Assembly (NCBI RefSeq): GCF_900659615.1
Contig: NZ_CAACUY010000001.1
Coordinates: forward strand, 1-64,000
Origin: Actinomadura fibrosa
GTDB lineage: Bacteria; Actinomycetota; Actinomycetes; Streptosporangiales; Streptosporangiaceae
DNA: 64,000 nt
Reading direction: 5' to 3'
Below are positions 44,569 through 52,000 of the stretch, piece by piece. The notes under the pieces were generated by a model. The model was not told the DNA's origin, did not search any database, and worked only from the letters and a program-made list of their open reading frames with translations. How positions within the stretch are numbered: the stretch's first letter is position 1; the number at the start of each line of letters is the position of its first letter. Both the position numbers and the translations under genes were made by a program.

Positions 44569-45389
44569 CTGCTCCCCGCACGCGCGGGGATGGTCCTAAC
44601 TACGGTCTACGAATCCTCGGCAACTACGACTGCTCCCCGCACGCGCGGGGATGGTCCCCGGCCATCACGTGCAGGTCATGGGCATGTCTGCTGCTCCCCG
44701 CACGCGCGGGGATGGTCCGGAGACGTCGGTCGTCGTGACGTGGGTCGTGATCTGCTCCCCGCACGCGCGGGGATGGTCCCCGCCGGACGGTACCGAGACG
44801 CGTGGGTTGAGATTGCTCCCCGCACGCGCGGGGATGGTCCCCTCCCCGGCGGCGGCGGAGCCGTCCAGATGAACTGCTCCCCGCACGCGCGGGGATGGTC
44901 CCACCTCCGTGCCGTTCTCCATGGCGGTGGCGCACTGCTCCCCGCACGCGCGGGGATGGTCCCCCCGACCCCGTGATGATCCGGATCACCAGCGGCTGCT
45001 CCCCGCACGCGCGGGGATGGTCCCACCGCGAGGCCCGCGTCCATCAGCTTGCGGAGCTGCTCCCCGCACGCGCGAGGATGGTCCCTCGAAAAGCACCAGC
45101 GATCCCTGCCCGACTCCCTGCTCCCCGCACGCGCGGGGATGGTCCCGAGAAAGGGACGTCCACCTGGTTCCGGTTACACTGCTCCCCGCACGCGCGGGGA
45201 AGGTCCCTCCGCGACCTCACCTGGCGCACACCCGCCGAACTGCTCCCGCACGCGCGGGGATGGTCCCCCGAACGGCTGCCGGCCGCCGAGCCAGACACCC
45301 TGCTCCTTGCACACGCGGGGATGATCCCGACTCGTTCATCGCAGAGCTCACTCGCCTGTGCTACTCCCTGCACGCGCGGGGATGGTTTC
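44569..45389 (+). CRISPR. CRISPR array 3, type I-E, 14 repeats / 13 spacers
   Basis: Repeats have the same sense and loop (ACGC) as array 2, with a 61-bp period. Repeats near the leader are clean apart from small changes at position 1 or the last base. Repeats 12 to 14 (45240, 45300, 45361) have a deletion or several substitutions and mark the old end. No spacer is shared with arrays 1 or 2 that I could see by eye. Confidence 0.97.
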
Positions 45390-45499
45390 AAGCCCGCTAC
45401 CGCGTCGACACGCCCGCGGTAGAGCGATCCCTCACCGAACTCCAGAACTACCTGCGCACCTGCTGCCCGCCCACGGATGGGGACGCAGCCGACGCCTGA
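45390..45499 (+). pseudogene. C-terminal coding remnant behind array 3
   Basis: Immediately after the last degenerate repeat one frame reads VDTPAVERSLTELQNYLRT followed by an acidic tail and TGA. Composition fits the end of a real protein, but no start or upstream part exists because the array occupies it. Possibly a gene cut by array formation or rearrangement. Unidentified. Confidence 0.35.
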
Positions 45500-45705
45500 G
45501 TGCACGATGGCCGTCGGCATCCGCGCCAGGAAAGCGCTGAAGCACTTTGCACTCCTCGGGGCGAGCGGTGCAGGCTCAGGTCACGTGACATGTGCGCTGC
45601 CCGTTCGGAGCGCTTGTGGGAGTGAGGAAGGCGGCCCCAGGCGGGACGGGACGTGGATACGCTTCATGTCCTACAGACGTGACAGTCGGTGTTCGGGGAC
45701 ATGAG

Positions 45706-46572
45706 GTGAGTGTGATTAGTCCGTACGTGCGCCGACTGCGGCTTGCGGCGGAGTTGCGCGAGCTGCGGGAACAGGCCGGGGTCTCAGCGCAGGACCTTGC
45801 CAAGCGGTCGGGCGTCTACCGGCAGATGATCAGCAAGCTGGAGAACGCGCACGTCGCACCGAACCAGGAGGATGTTCAGCGACTGCTGGACGTCTTCGGC
45901 GTCGAGGGTGACAAGTGGACACAGCTCGTGCAGATCACCGCCGAGGCGGCGGCGCATGGCTGGTGGGAGTCGTCGGGGATCGGTGAGCGCCAGGCCAGGT
46001 TCGCCAACCTCGAGGCCGGTGCGAGCGTCATCCGCGAGTATCAGCAGAACCTGATCCCGGGGCTGCTGCAAACAGAGGAGTTCATCGCCACACGCTTGAC
46101 CAACACAGAGCTGCCCTTGCCGCCTGATGCCGAGGTCGCTGGCGTGCTGAAGGGGCGGGTCGGACGGCAGCGGATGCTGCATCGTCCGGCTGGCCCGTCC
46201 TATGAGGTGATCCTGGACGAGGTGGTGCTGCGTCGCCGTTCGGTCCCGGAGGAAGTGTTCCGTCGGCAGCTCGGCCACATCGTCGACCTGTCCCGGCAGG
46301 ACGAGCGGGTGACGGTGCGGGTTCTGCCTGTGGACGCCGAGATCCCTGGGTACAACATCCCTGAATGTTCGTTTTCGATGTACACCTATCCCGACGACGG
46401 TGATCCGGATGTAGTGGCATTGGAGACGGTGACCACCGACCTCGTGCTCACCGATCCGCAGCACACCGCGCAATTCGAGATGGTGTACGGAGGTCTCATC
46501 CGCGCGGCGCTGTCGGCCGAGCGGTCACGCGAGATGCTGACGGACGTCGCAGACTCCCTCCCGTCGCACTAG
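45706..46572 (+). CDS. XRE-family regulator with DUF5753 domain
   Basis: A 288-residue protein from GTG 45706 (GGGGA six bases upstream; GTG 45712 also possible). An N-terminal Cro/C1-type helix-turn-helix (LRELREQAGVSAQDLAKRSG, then YRQMISKLENAHVAP) is followed by the DUF5753 sensor region with VIREYQQNLIPGLLQTEEF and AELPVDAEIPGY-like strands. Such proteins form regulator pairs with DUF397 proteins, and one follows 9 bases downstream. Confidence 0.92.
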   Translation: MSVISPYVRRLRLAAELRELREQAGVSAQDLAKRSGVYRQMISKLENAHVAPNQEDVQRLLDVFGVEGDKWTQLVQITAEAAAHGWWESSGIGERQARFANLEAGASVIREYQQNLIPGLLQTEEFIATRLTNTELPLPPDAEVAGVLKGRVGRQRMLHRPAGPSYEVILDEVVLRRRSVPEEVFRRQLGHIVDLSRQDERVTVRVLPVDAEIPGYNIPECSFSMYTYPDDGDPDVVALETVTTDLVLTDPQHTAQFEMVYGGLIRAALSAERSREMLTDVADSLPSH

Positions 46573-46581
46573 GAAGATCCC

Positions 46582-46791
46582 ATGACCAGTCGTGAACGCT
46601 TTGTCGGATGGCGCAAGTCGTCGTACAGCGGAACGGGCAACAACTGCGTCGAGGCCGGGCGATCCGGCGGGCACCGGATCGGCGTCCGGGACACCGCGTT
46701 TGGCGACGCCGGCCCAGTGCTTGAGTTCGGGATGAGCGCCTGGGCGATCTTCTTGGCGGAGGTCCGCCGGGGAAGACACTGTCTGCCGTAG
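46582..46791 (+). CDS. DUF397 protein
   Basis: A 69-residue protein with the family signature WRKSSYSGTGNNCVEAG, VRDTAFGDAGPVLEF and a terminal W-x-x-F-L. DUF397 proteins act with the XRE-DUF5753 partner, comparable to the WhiJ/SCO4542 pairs of Streptomyces. It is 9 bases after the regulator stop and followed by a strong terminator, so the two form a closed operon. Confidence 0.93.
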   Translation: MTSRERFVGWRKSSYSGTGNNCVEAGRSGGHRIGVRDTAFGDAGPVLEFGMSAWAIFLAEVRRGRHCLP

Positions 46792-46812
46792 CCCATTCAG
46801 CCAGGGAAGCAG

Positions 46813-46844
46813 GGGTCGAAGTGTCGCACTTCGACCCTTTTCTT
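46813..46844 (+). terminator. Rho-independent terminator after DUF397 gene
   Basis: Perfect 11-bp stem GGGTCGAAGTG / CACTTCGACCC with a 3-base loop followed by TTTTCTT, 22 bases after the stop. Confidence 0.9.
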
Positions 46845-46919
46845 CGTATCTGGGTAACGAGAGAGATGCGCACTGTTACAAAAACCCTTGCGGCTGATCA
46901 AAGACAATCACATACTCGT

Positions 46920-46943
46920 GACTGTCACCCGACAAGGACAGTC
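46920..46943. promoter_or_regulatory. Short inverted repeat upstream of ATPase gene
   Basis: GACTGTC and GACAGTC arms separated by 10 bases, about 100 bases before the ATP-binding protein start. Could be an operator; no further support. Confidence 0.3.
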
Positions 46944-47043
46944 GGAACAACGATGTCTGTCTAGCGACCTGAGAGCACAGGTCAATGGACTCCCGAGAAC
47001 CGGCTGTCGTCCCCCTGCAGGCTCACAGTCAGGAGCGACAACG

Positions 47044-47559
47044 ATGTCTGTGCCATCGACCGCACCCCCATGCCGCGACACTGCGACGCCCGGCACAAGG
47101 CCCCCGCTGCACGACGGCGGCGACTACAGGGATGTCGTGGGGTTGGCCGCTCTGCCAACCTCGATCCCCCTGGTGCGCGCGTTCGCCCGAGCCAAGCTGT
47201 CGGCGTGGGGACTGGACGCCGATCATGGCTGGGACTGCCAACAGGTGCTCTCTGAGCTGGTCACCAATGCCTTCGACGTCACGGGTGAGCTACTCCCCGA
47301 TGATCTGGTCGCCCTGGACGAACTCGCGGTGATCCTCATCCAGCTCCGGATATCGGCCAAGCACCTCATCGTCGAGGTTCGTGACTCTGGGGCCGGCCGT
47401 CCGCAGATCCCGGACACGGGGCTCAACGACGAAGGAGGGCGCGGCCTGCGGCTGGCAACGATGCTCGCCGGTGCCTGGGGCTGGTACCCCGTCACAACAC
47501 CCAAGCAGGGCAAGGTCGTTTGGGCGTCGTGGGCGCTCGACCGGAAAGCCGCCTCGTGA
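47044..47559 (+). CDS. HATPase_c ATP-binding (anti-sigma-like) protein
   Basis: A 171-residue protein with AGGAG 8 bases before ATG 47044. GHKL motifs are present: ELVTNAFDV (N-box, Asn75), EVRDSGAGRP (G1) and GGRGLRLAT (G2). It is of the small RsbW/SpoIIAB-like type that abounds in actinomycetes beside XRE-DUF397 pairs. It may act as an anti-sigma or kinase-like switch. Its GTGA junction overlaps the next small gene. Confidence 0.88.
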   Translation: MSVPSTAPPCRDTATPGTRPPLHDGGDYRDVVGLAALPTSIPLVRAFARAKLSAWGLDADHGWDCQQVLSELVTNAFDVTGELLPDDLVALDELAVILIQLRISAKHLIVEVRDSGAGRPQIPDTGLNDEGGRGLRLATMLAGAWGWYPVTTPKQGKVVWASWALDRKAAS

Positions 47560-47846
47560 GGCCGCGCCCAGCGCTTCGCCTGCTCGTCCGACGACGTTCC
47601 GCGGTTCCGCCACCTCTCGCATTCATCGTCCCGGACGAGATGACTGGGCTCGAACTAGCGAACGGGGTCGGCTTGGCCTTCGCCCGCTCACGCGATGCCA
47701 TGGCGGAGGAAGCGAAGCAGGCTCGATACCGAGCCTCCGAGGAGAAGAATCGACGGCATCGCGCCTACCTGGCCGGGCGAGCAGATGCCCTGAGTGAGGC
47801 CGTTGCGCGGACGGACACCGCGATGGCCGACCTGTTCGCCAGGTGA
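47556..47846 (+). CDS. Small hypothetical protein
   Basis: A 96-residue protein starting at GTG inside the preceding stop (GTGA). The C-terminal half is a charged helix (DAMAEEAKQARYRASEEKNRRH), the N-terminal half is Arg/Pro-rich. No family recognised. ATG 47640 would be a shorter alternative. Overlap suggests co-translation with the HATPase protein. Confidence 0.5.
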   Translation: MRPRPALRLLVRRRSAVPPPLAFIVPDEMTGLELANGVGLAFARSRDAMAEEAKQARYRASEEKNRRHRAYLAGRADALSEAVARTDTAMADLFAR

Positions 47847-48940
47847 AACGCTGAGGGCGGGCGGCTCCCCTTCAGGCGAGGGAGTCGCCCATCACCTCTG
47901 TGCTCTGAGTCGGACGCTCGATTCAACGCTCGACGAGGGTGCGAGCGTCCGCCCCTTGCCGCCGAGCCAACCCTTGAGCTGCGCCGGGCAACTTCCTACG
48001 GCAGGTCGAGCGAAGACCATGGCGATTCAGGAGCGCCAACACGATGCTTTCAAACAACAGTGCGCCACGCCGACGCTTAAAGTAGTCGACTGACGTGAGA
48101 TGAGGGAAGCTGGGACGCAGGTGGCCGGAGTGGCCGCTGAAGCACTCAGTCGAACCGAGCAGAGAGGAGTCCGCAATGGTCCGGATTCAGGCAACGCTGG
48201 AGAGCACCTCGCATGGACGCACTCGACACTCACACCGACGGGGCTACTGAGCGGCTCACCGTCAAGCTGCACGACCGACTCTGTCTGCATCCGCGACAGG
48301 AAGCTCAGACGCTAGGGCACACCCCCAGCCCGGGGCCCCAGTACGCCGATACGAGCAAGCGAGCACAGATCTCTCGGGCGAGCTCGTTATCCACAACACT
48401 GTGGACAACCGGGCGGAGTTCCGGAAGGCGTGGAGCTACAGCGCTCGAAGAGGCCGATCGAACAGCATTAGAAATCGCGTACCGCCCGCGACACGTGACC
48501 GCACAAGGGAGCTCGGAGCCTCTGACCTGTGCAGGTCCCCGATGGTCACTCTGGACGCAGGCTCGGCGGATGGCATCGAGACGCTCGGCGTAATCGGCGG
48601 CGAAGAGATCCGGCAGTGCCTTGTCCAGGATGCCCGCGATTCGATGAATCGCGGGCCAGACGGCTGAATCGCCAACGACACGGTCGAAATCCGTCATCTG
48701 CAGCCGCTCCAGCCACTTGAACAAGACGAGCGCTTCTCCCGCGTAAGCCGGATGACGACCTCTTGCATGCCTGCAGACCTAGCCCTTTGTCGAGTGCGGT
48801 CTCAGACATGTCCCGAGGGATCTTCATCAAGCTCCGCTGACGCAGGGCAAGAAATGGAGAACACAAGCGTTATCGGCTGTGGACCGGGCGCGGTCCACAG
48901 CGAGGAACGGGATCGAGCGCGATCCCAGGTGAGGAGGCCA
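47847..48940. other. Gene-poor stretch between regulators and mobilization genes
   Basis: About 1.1 kb without a convincing gene. A weak minus-strand frame at 48305-48697 is listed separately. A tiny plus-strand frame at 48176 has a good AGAGGAG site but only 22 codons. The stretch upstream of mobC would be the natural place for oriT, but I could not identify a nic site. Confidence 0.5.
48305..48697 (-). CDS. Possible hypothetical protein
   Basis: A 130-residue frame starting MTDFDRVVGDSAVWPAIHRI. The first half looks like a real soluble helical protein; the second half is Ser/Arg-rich. No ribosome binding site decides the start, and TTG 48724 is an alternative. It may be a decayed gene. I do not recognise it. 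Confidence 0.3.
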   Translation of the reverse strand: MTDFDRVVGDSAVWPAIHRIAGILDKALPDLFAADYAERLDAIRRACVQSDHRGPAQVRGSELPCAVTCRGRYAISNAVRSASSSAVAPRLPELRPVVHSVVDNELAREICARLLVSAYWGPGLGVCPSV

Positions 48941-49363
48941 ATGGCCGAAGACGGCAGCGACGAGTCCGCATCGAGCATGGTCAAGCGGCGTAACCGCCGA
49001 ACCCGCAGCGAGGGGAAGCGAAGGCGGGTGCTGTACATCCTGTTGTCGGACGAAGAGCACGCGGCGGTGTCCAAGGCGGCCGAGCGGGAACGCCTGGCGA
49101 CTGCGGCGTGGGCAGCGCTGACGTTGCTCGCCGCAGCAACCGGGAAGCCGCGAGCGGAGAACAGCGAGCTGCGCGAGATGCTGCAGGCCGTCATGCAGGT
49201 GCGCGGTCAGGCGCACCGGATCGGCGTCAATCTCAACCAGGCGGTCGCCGCGCTGAACTCAGGAGAGGTGCCCTGGACGATCCAGTGGTACGCCCGCGCC
49301 GCCGCGCAGACGATCCGCAAGCTGGATGAGCTGGCCGACGAGCTGAGGAAGCGGCTGCCATGA
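48941..49363 (+). CDS. mobC: MobC-like relaxosome accessory protein
   Basis: A 140-residue basic protein with AGGAGG just before ATG 48941. It has a ribbon-helix-helix-like N-terminus (RRRVLYILLSDEEHAAVSKAA) and the MobC hallmark VRGQAHRIGVNLNQAVAALNS. MobC proteins help the relaxase open DNA at oriT. The relaxase gene follows after 46 bases, bridged by a 17-codon frame. Confidence 0.85.
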   Translation: MAEDGSDESASSMVKRRNRRTRSEGKRRRVLYILLSDEEHAAVSKAAERERLATAAWAALTLLAAATGKPRAENSELREMLQAVMQVRGQAHRIGVNLNQAVAALNSGEVPWTIQWYARAAAQTIRKLDELADELRKRLP

Positions 49364-49413
49364 CAGGAGCCGTCAGCGGGCCGAAGACCTCGGCGCTGAG
49401 CGTCGCAGGATGA
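49360..49413 (+). CDS. 17-residue coupling frame between mobC and relaxase
   Basis: The frame starts in the mobC stop as ATGA and ends in the relaxase start as ATGA, reading MTGAVSGPKTSALSVAG. It probably serves only to carry ribosomes from mobC to the relaxase gene, whose own binding site is weak. Confidence 0.3.
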   Translation: MTGAVSGPKTSALSVAG

Positions 49414-51233
49414 TCGGGAAGGTTATGCGTATTGCCCGGGTCCAGGGGCTGCTGCGGTACCTCTACGGGCCGGGCACCAATGGTGAGCACCGCGACCCGC
49501 GCATCGTCGCTGGCTTTGGGGACCTGGCCGACTTGGAACCGGCAGTACGCCCCGATGGCCGCCGCGACTTTCGCCATTTGGAGGGTGTGCTGGTCCAGCC
49601 GCTGGCGCTGCTCGGTGAACGCAACTACCACAAGCCCGTTTGGCATTGCGCCGTACGGGCCGCTCCAGAAGACCCGGTCCTGACCGATGAGCAGTGGGCG
49701 CAGATCGCCGGCGAGATCATGCAGCGGACTGGTCTGGTCCCGGAGGGGGACGTTGACGCCGTCCGCTGGATCGCTGTCCGGCACGCCGACGACCACGTTC
49801 ATATCGTGGCCACACTGGCGCGGCCGGACGGCGTCCGCCCCGAGGTATGGAACGACGGATACCGGGTGCGGGACGCCTGCCGGGCGGTGGAGGCACGGTT
49901 CGGCCTGCGGTCCACGGCGCCGGCCGACCGGACCGCCGCCCGCCGTCCCAAACGCGGTGAGATCGAGAAAGCCGTCCGCCGTGGCCGGGCAGTACCTTCC
50001 CGTACCTTCCTGCATCACAAGGTGCAGACGGCGGCCGCCGGCGCGGGTAGCGAAAGGGAGTTCTTCGAACGCCTCCAGGCCGACGGTGTCCTGGTGCGGC
50101 GGCGGTTCAGCGAGCGGACGGCTGGCGAGCTGACCGGGTACGCGGTGGCCGCGCCCGGCGATGTCAACGCGGACGGACAGCCGGTCTGGTACGGGGGCAG
50201 CAAACTCGCCGCCGACCTCACGCTGTCCAAACTCCGCCAGCGCTGGACAAGCGCGGACGGCTCGGTCCGCGGCCCATCCGCCGTCCGTCCGCTTTCCGGA
50301 CGGCATCTATCCGCGCGGACAAGGCAGGCCCTACTGCGGACAACCGTCCGCAGCGCCGCGGACAAGACCCGGACGATCACTGAGTTCCTTGACCGGCTCC
50401 AGGACAACGGCCTCATGGTCAAGGTCCGCTACAGCCAGTACGTCCCCGGTCAGATCACCGGTTACGCCGTCGCCCTTCCCGCCGATTCTGGTGACGAGGA
50501 ATCGACCTGGCATCCAGGAAGTCGGCTCGCAGACGACCTCTCTCTCACACGCCTCCAGCAGCGTTGGGCATCACCTGGGGCGCGTGACATGCCAACCGCC
50601 GTCGTTCGCGACCTCACCGTTGAGGATCGGCAGGCGTTCTACGACGACGCGGCTCGCGCCGCGTCCTACGCCACTGCCCACATTCGTCGCTACCTCGCCA
50701 CCAATCCGTACACAGTCCAGGACGCTTGCTGGGCCGCCTCCGATGCCCTTCGCGCCGCTGCGCAAGCCACCGGCAACCATCACCTCCGCCGCGCCGCCGA
50801 CAGCTACGATCGCGCCGCTCGCGCACCCTACGGTCGCATTCCACGGCCCACCCCTGCCGGCAACGCCCTGCGAACCGCAGCCCGCCTCCTCGCGCTCACC
50901 GGCTCCGTCAAGAACCGGGCGACCGTGTCGACCATGCTGCTCGTCGCCAACCTCATCACGCTGCTCGACACCATCGCCGAGCTGCGCCGCCTCCAGCACC
51001 GCCACGCCCAAGCCGACGCCGCCCGAAGCGCCGGCGCACAGGTCCGCGAAGCGCAACCCGAGGCACCCGTCAGCCCGCCAGAACCAACCGCACAGGTGGC
51101 CATGTCCTCACAAGCACGCCTGACCATGGCCGCCTTCCCCAACCCGTGGGCGCCGCTGCACCCCACGGCCCCGACTAGACCCCCACCATCGAGCCCTTCC
51201 CCACCAACCCGGCCAAGCCGACAGCACCGGTGA
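49410..51233 (+). CDS. mobA: Relaxase/mobilization nuclease (MobA/VirD2-like)
   Basis: A 607-residue protein that nicks oriT and leads DNA transfer. The metal-binding histidine triad is His125, His129 and His131 in VRHADDHVHIVATL, matching MOBP-type relaxases. The N-terminal tyrosine is probably Tyr17 or Tyr19 (LLRYLYGPG). Two similar middle segments (EFFERLQADGVLVRRRFS and EFLDRLQDNGLMVKVRYS) form an internal repeat. The C-terminus is Ala/Pro-rich. With mobC it makes the element mobilizable by a helper conjugation system. Confidence 0.9.
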   Translation: MIGKVMRIARVQGLLRYLYGPGTNGEHRDPRIVAGFGDLADLEPAVRPDGRRDFRHLEGVLVQPLALLGERNYHKPVWHCAVRAAPEDPVLTDEQWAQIAGEIMQRTGLVPEGDVDAVRWIAVRHADDHVHIVATLARPDGVRPEVWNDGYRVRDACRAVEARFGLRSTAPADRTAARRPKRGEIEKAVRRGRAVPSRTFLHHKVQTAAAGAGSEREFFERLQADGVLVRRRFSERTAGELTGYAVAAPGDVNADGQPVWYGGSKLAADLTLSKLRQRWTSADGSVRGPSAVRPLSGRHLSARTRQALLRTTVRSAADKTRTITEFLDRLQDNGLMVKVRYSQYVPGQITGYAVALPADSGDEESTWHPGSRLADDLSLTRLQQRWASPGARDMPTAVVRDLTVEDRQAFYDDAARAASYATAHIRRYLATNPYTVQDACWAASDALRAAAQATGNHHLRRAADSYDRAARAPYGRIPRPTPAGNALRTAARLLALTGSVKNRATVSTMLLVANLITLLDTIAELRRLQHRHAQADAARSAGAQVREAQPEAPVSPPEPTAQVAMSSQARLTMAAFPNPWAPLHPTAPTRPPPSSPSPPTRPSRQHR

Positions 51234-51294
51234 CAATCCGTCATGACGAAGACTTCAACGCATCCGCCACGAACCCAAACACGGAGGCATCCGA

Positions 51295-51495
51295 ATGCAG
51301 ACCATGCGGCACGAAGACCTCGACACTCTTCCCACGGTCGTCAGTATCATGACCGCCGCTCGCGCTCTGAAACTCTCCCGTACGTACGCCTATGAACTGG
51401 CGAGACGCGGAGACTTCCCGTGCCGCATCATCCGAGTCGGTACCGCCTACCGGGTGCCGACCGCAGAACTCCGCAAGCTGCTCGGCGTGACCTAG
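51295..51495 (+). CDS. Excisionase-like HTH protein
   Basis: A 66-residue protein with a MerR/excisionase-type winged helix (SIMTAARALKLSRTYAYELA, then VGTAYRVPTAELRKLLGV). Such proteins direct the integrase to excision. A GGAGG site lies before ATG 51295 and a strong terminator 21 bases after the stop. Its position between relaxase and integrase supports the role. Confidence 0.85.
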   Translation: MQTMRHEDLDTLPTVVSIMTAARALKLSRTYAYELARRGDFPCRIIRVGTAYRVPTAELRKLLGVT

Positions 51496-51516
51496 CCGAC
51501 GGAGAGCCGCGCTCTT

Positions 51517-51548
51517 CCCTGGATGGCGATGGAGATCGCCATCCAGGG
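51517..51548 (+). terminator. Terminator after excisionase gene
   Basis: Perfect 14-bp stem CCCTGGATGGCGAT / ATCGCCATCCAGGG with a 4-base loop. No T-tract follows, as is common in actinomycetes. Confidence 0.8.
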
Positions 51549-51627
51549 GTTAGGGCACCTGACCTGGGCGTTAAGCCTCAAGGTTCCCATTGAAATGATC
51601 TAACAGCATGTAGTTGACTCTCCGCGA

Positions 51628-51936
51628 GTGAGCGATGACAACGCGAAGGTCTGCGATGAGCTCCCTGAGCGCCCGCACGAGCGTCTCGAACGGCTGGTGA
51701 GTCTGCTGGCCGAAGGCGTCGATGAACTCCGACGCCTTGAGCCGCTACCCCGTGTGCGTGCGAAGGAGCCTCTCGCCACCCTCGCTCGTGAGGTGATCGG
51801 GAGCCTCGCCGCCGTACAGCGGAAGGCGTTCCGCGAAGCCCGGACCGATGGCCTCACGCTCACGCAGATCGCCGACCGACTCGGCGTGAGTGTTCAGGCG
51901 GTGCTCCAGGTGCTGAAGAAGCGACCTCACGATTAG
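51628..51936 (+). CDS. Small sigma-region-4-like HTH protein
   Basis: A 102-residue protein from GTG 51628. The C-terminal half is a helix-turn-helix of the sigma70 region 4 type (AFREARTDGLTLTQIADRLG followed by VSVQAVLQVLKK); the N-terminal half is an acidic helix. It precedes the integrase by 64 bases and probably helps control it. Confidence 0.7.
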   Translation: MSDDNAKVCDELPERPHERLERLVSLLAEGVDELRRLEPLPRVRAKEPLATLAREVIGSLAAVQRKAFREARTDGLTLTQIADRLGVSVQAVLQVLKKRPHD

Positions 51937-52000
51937 ACCAACGTCTACGGAGGCGTTCCTCGGCCCTGGCACCGCGAAGTGACCATTCTGAGGAGAAGCC

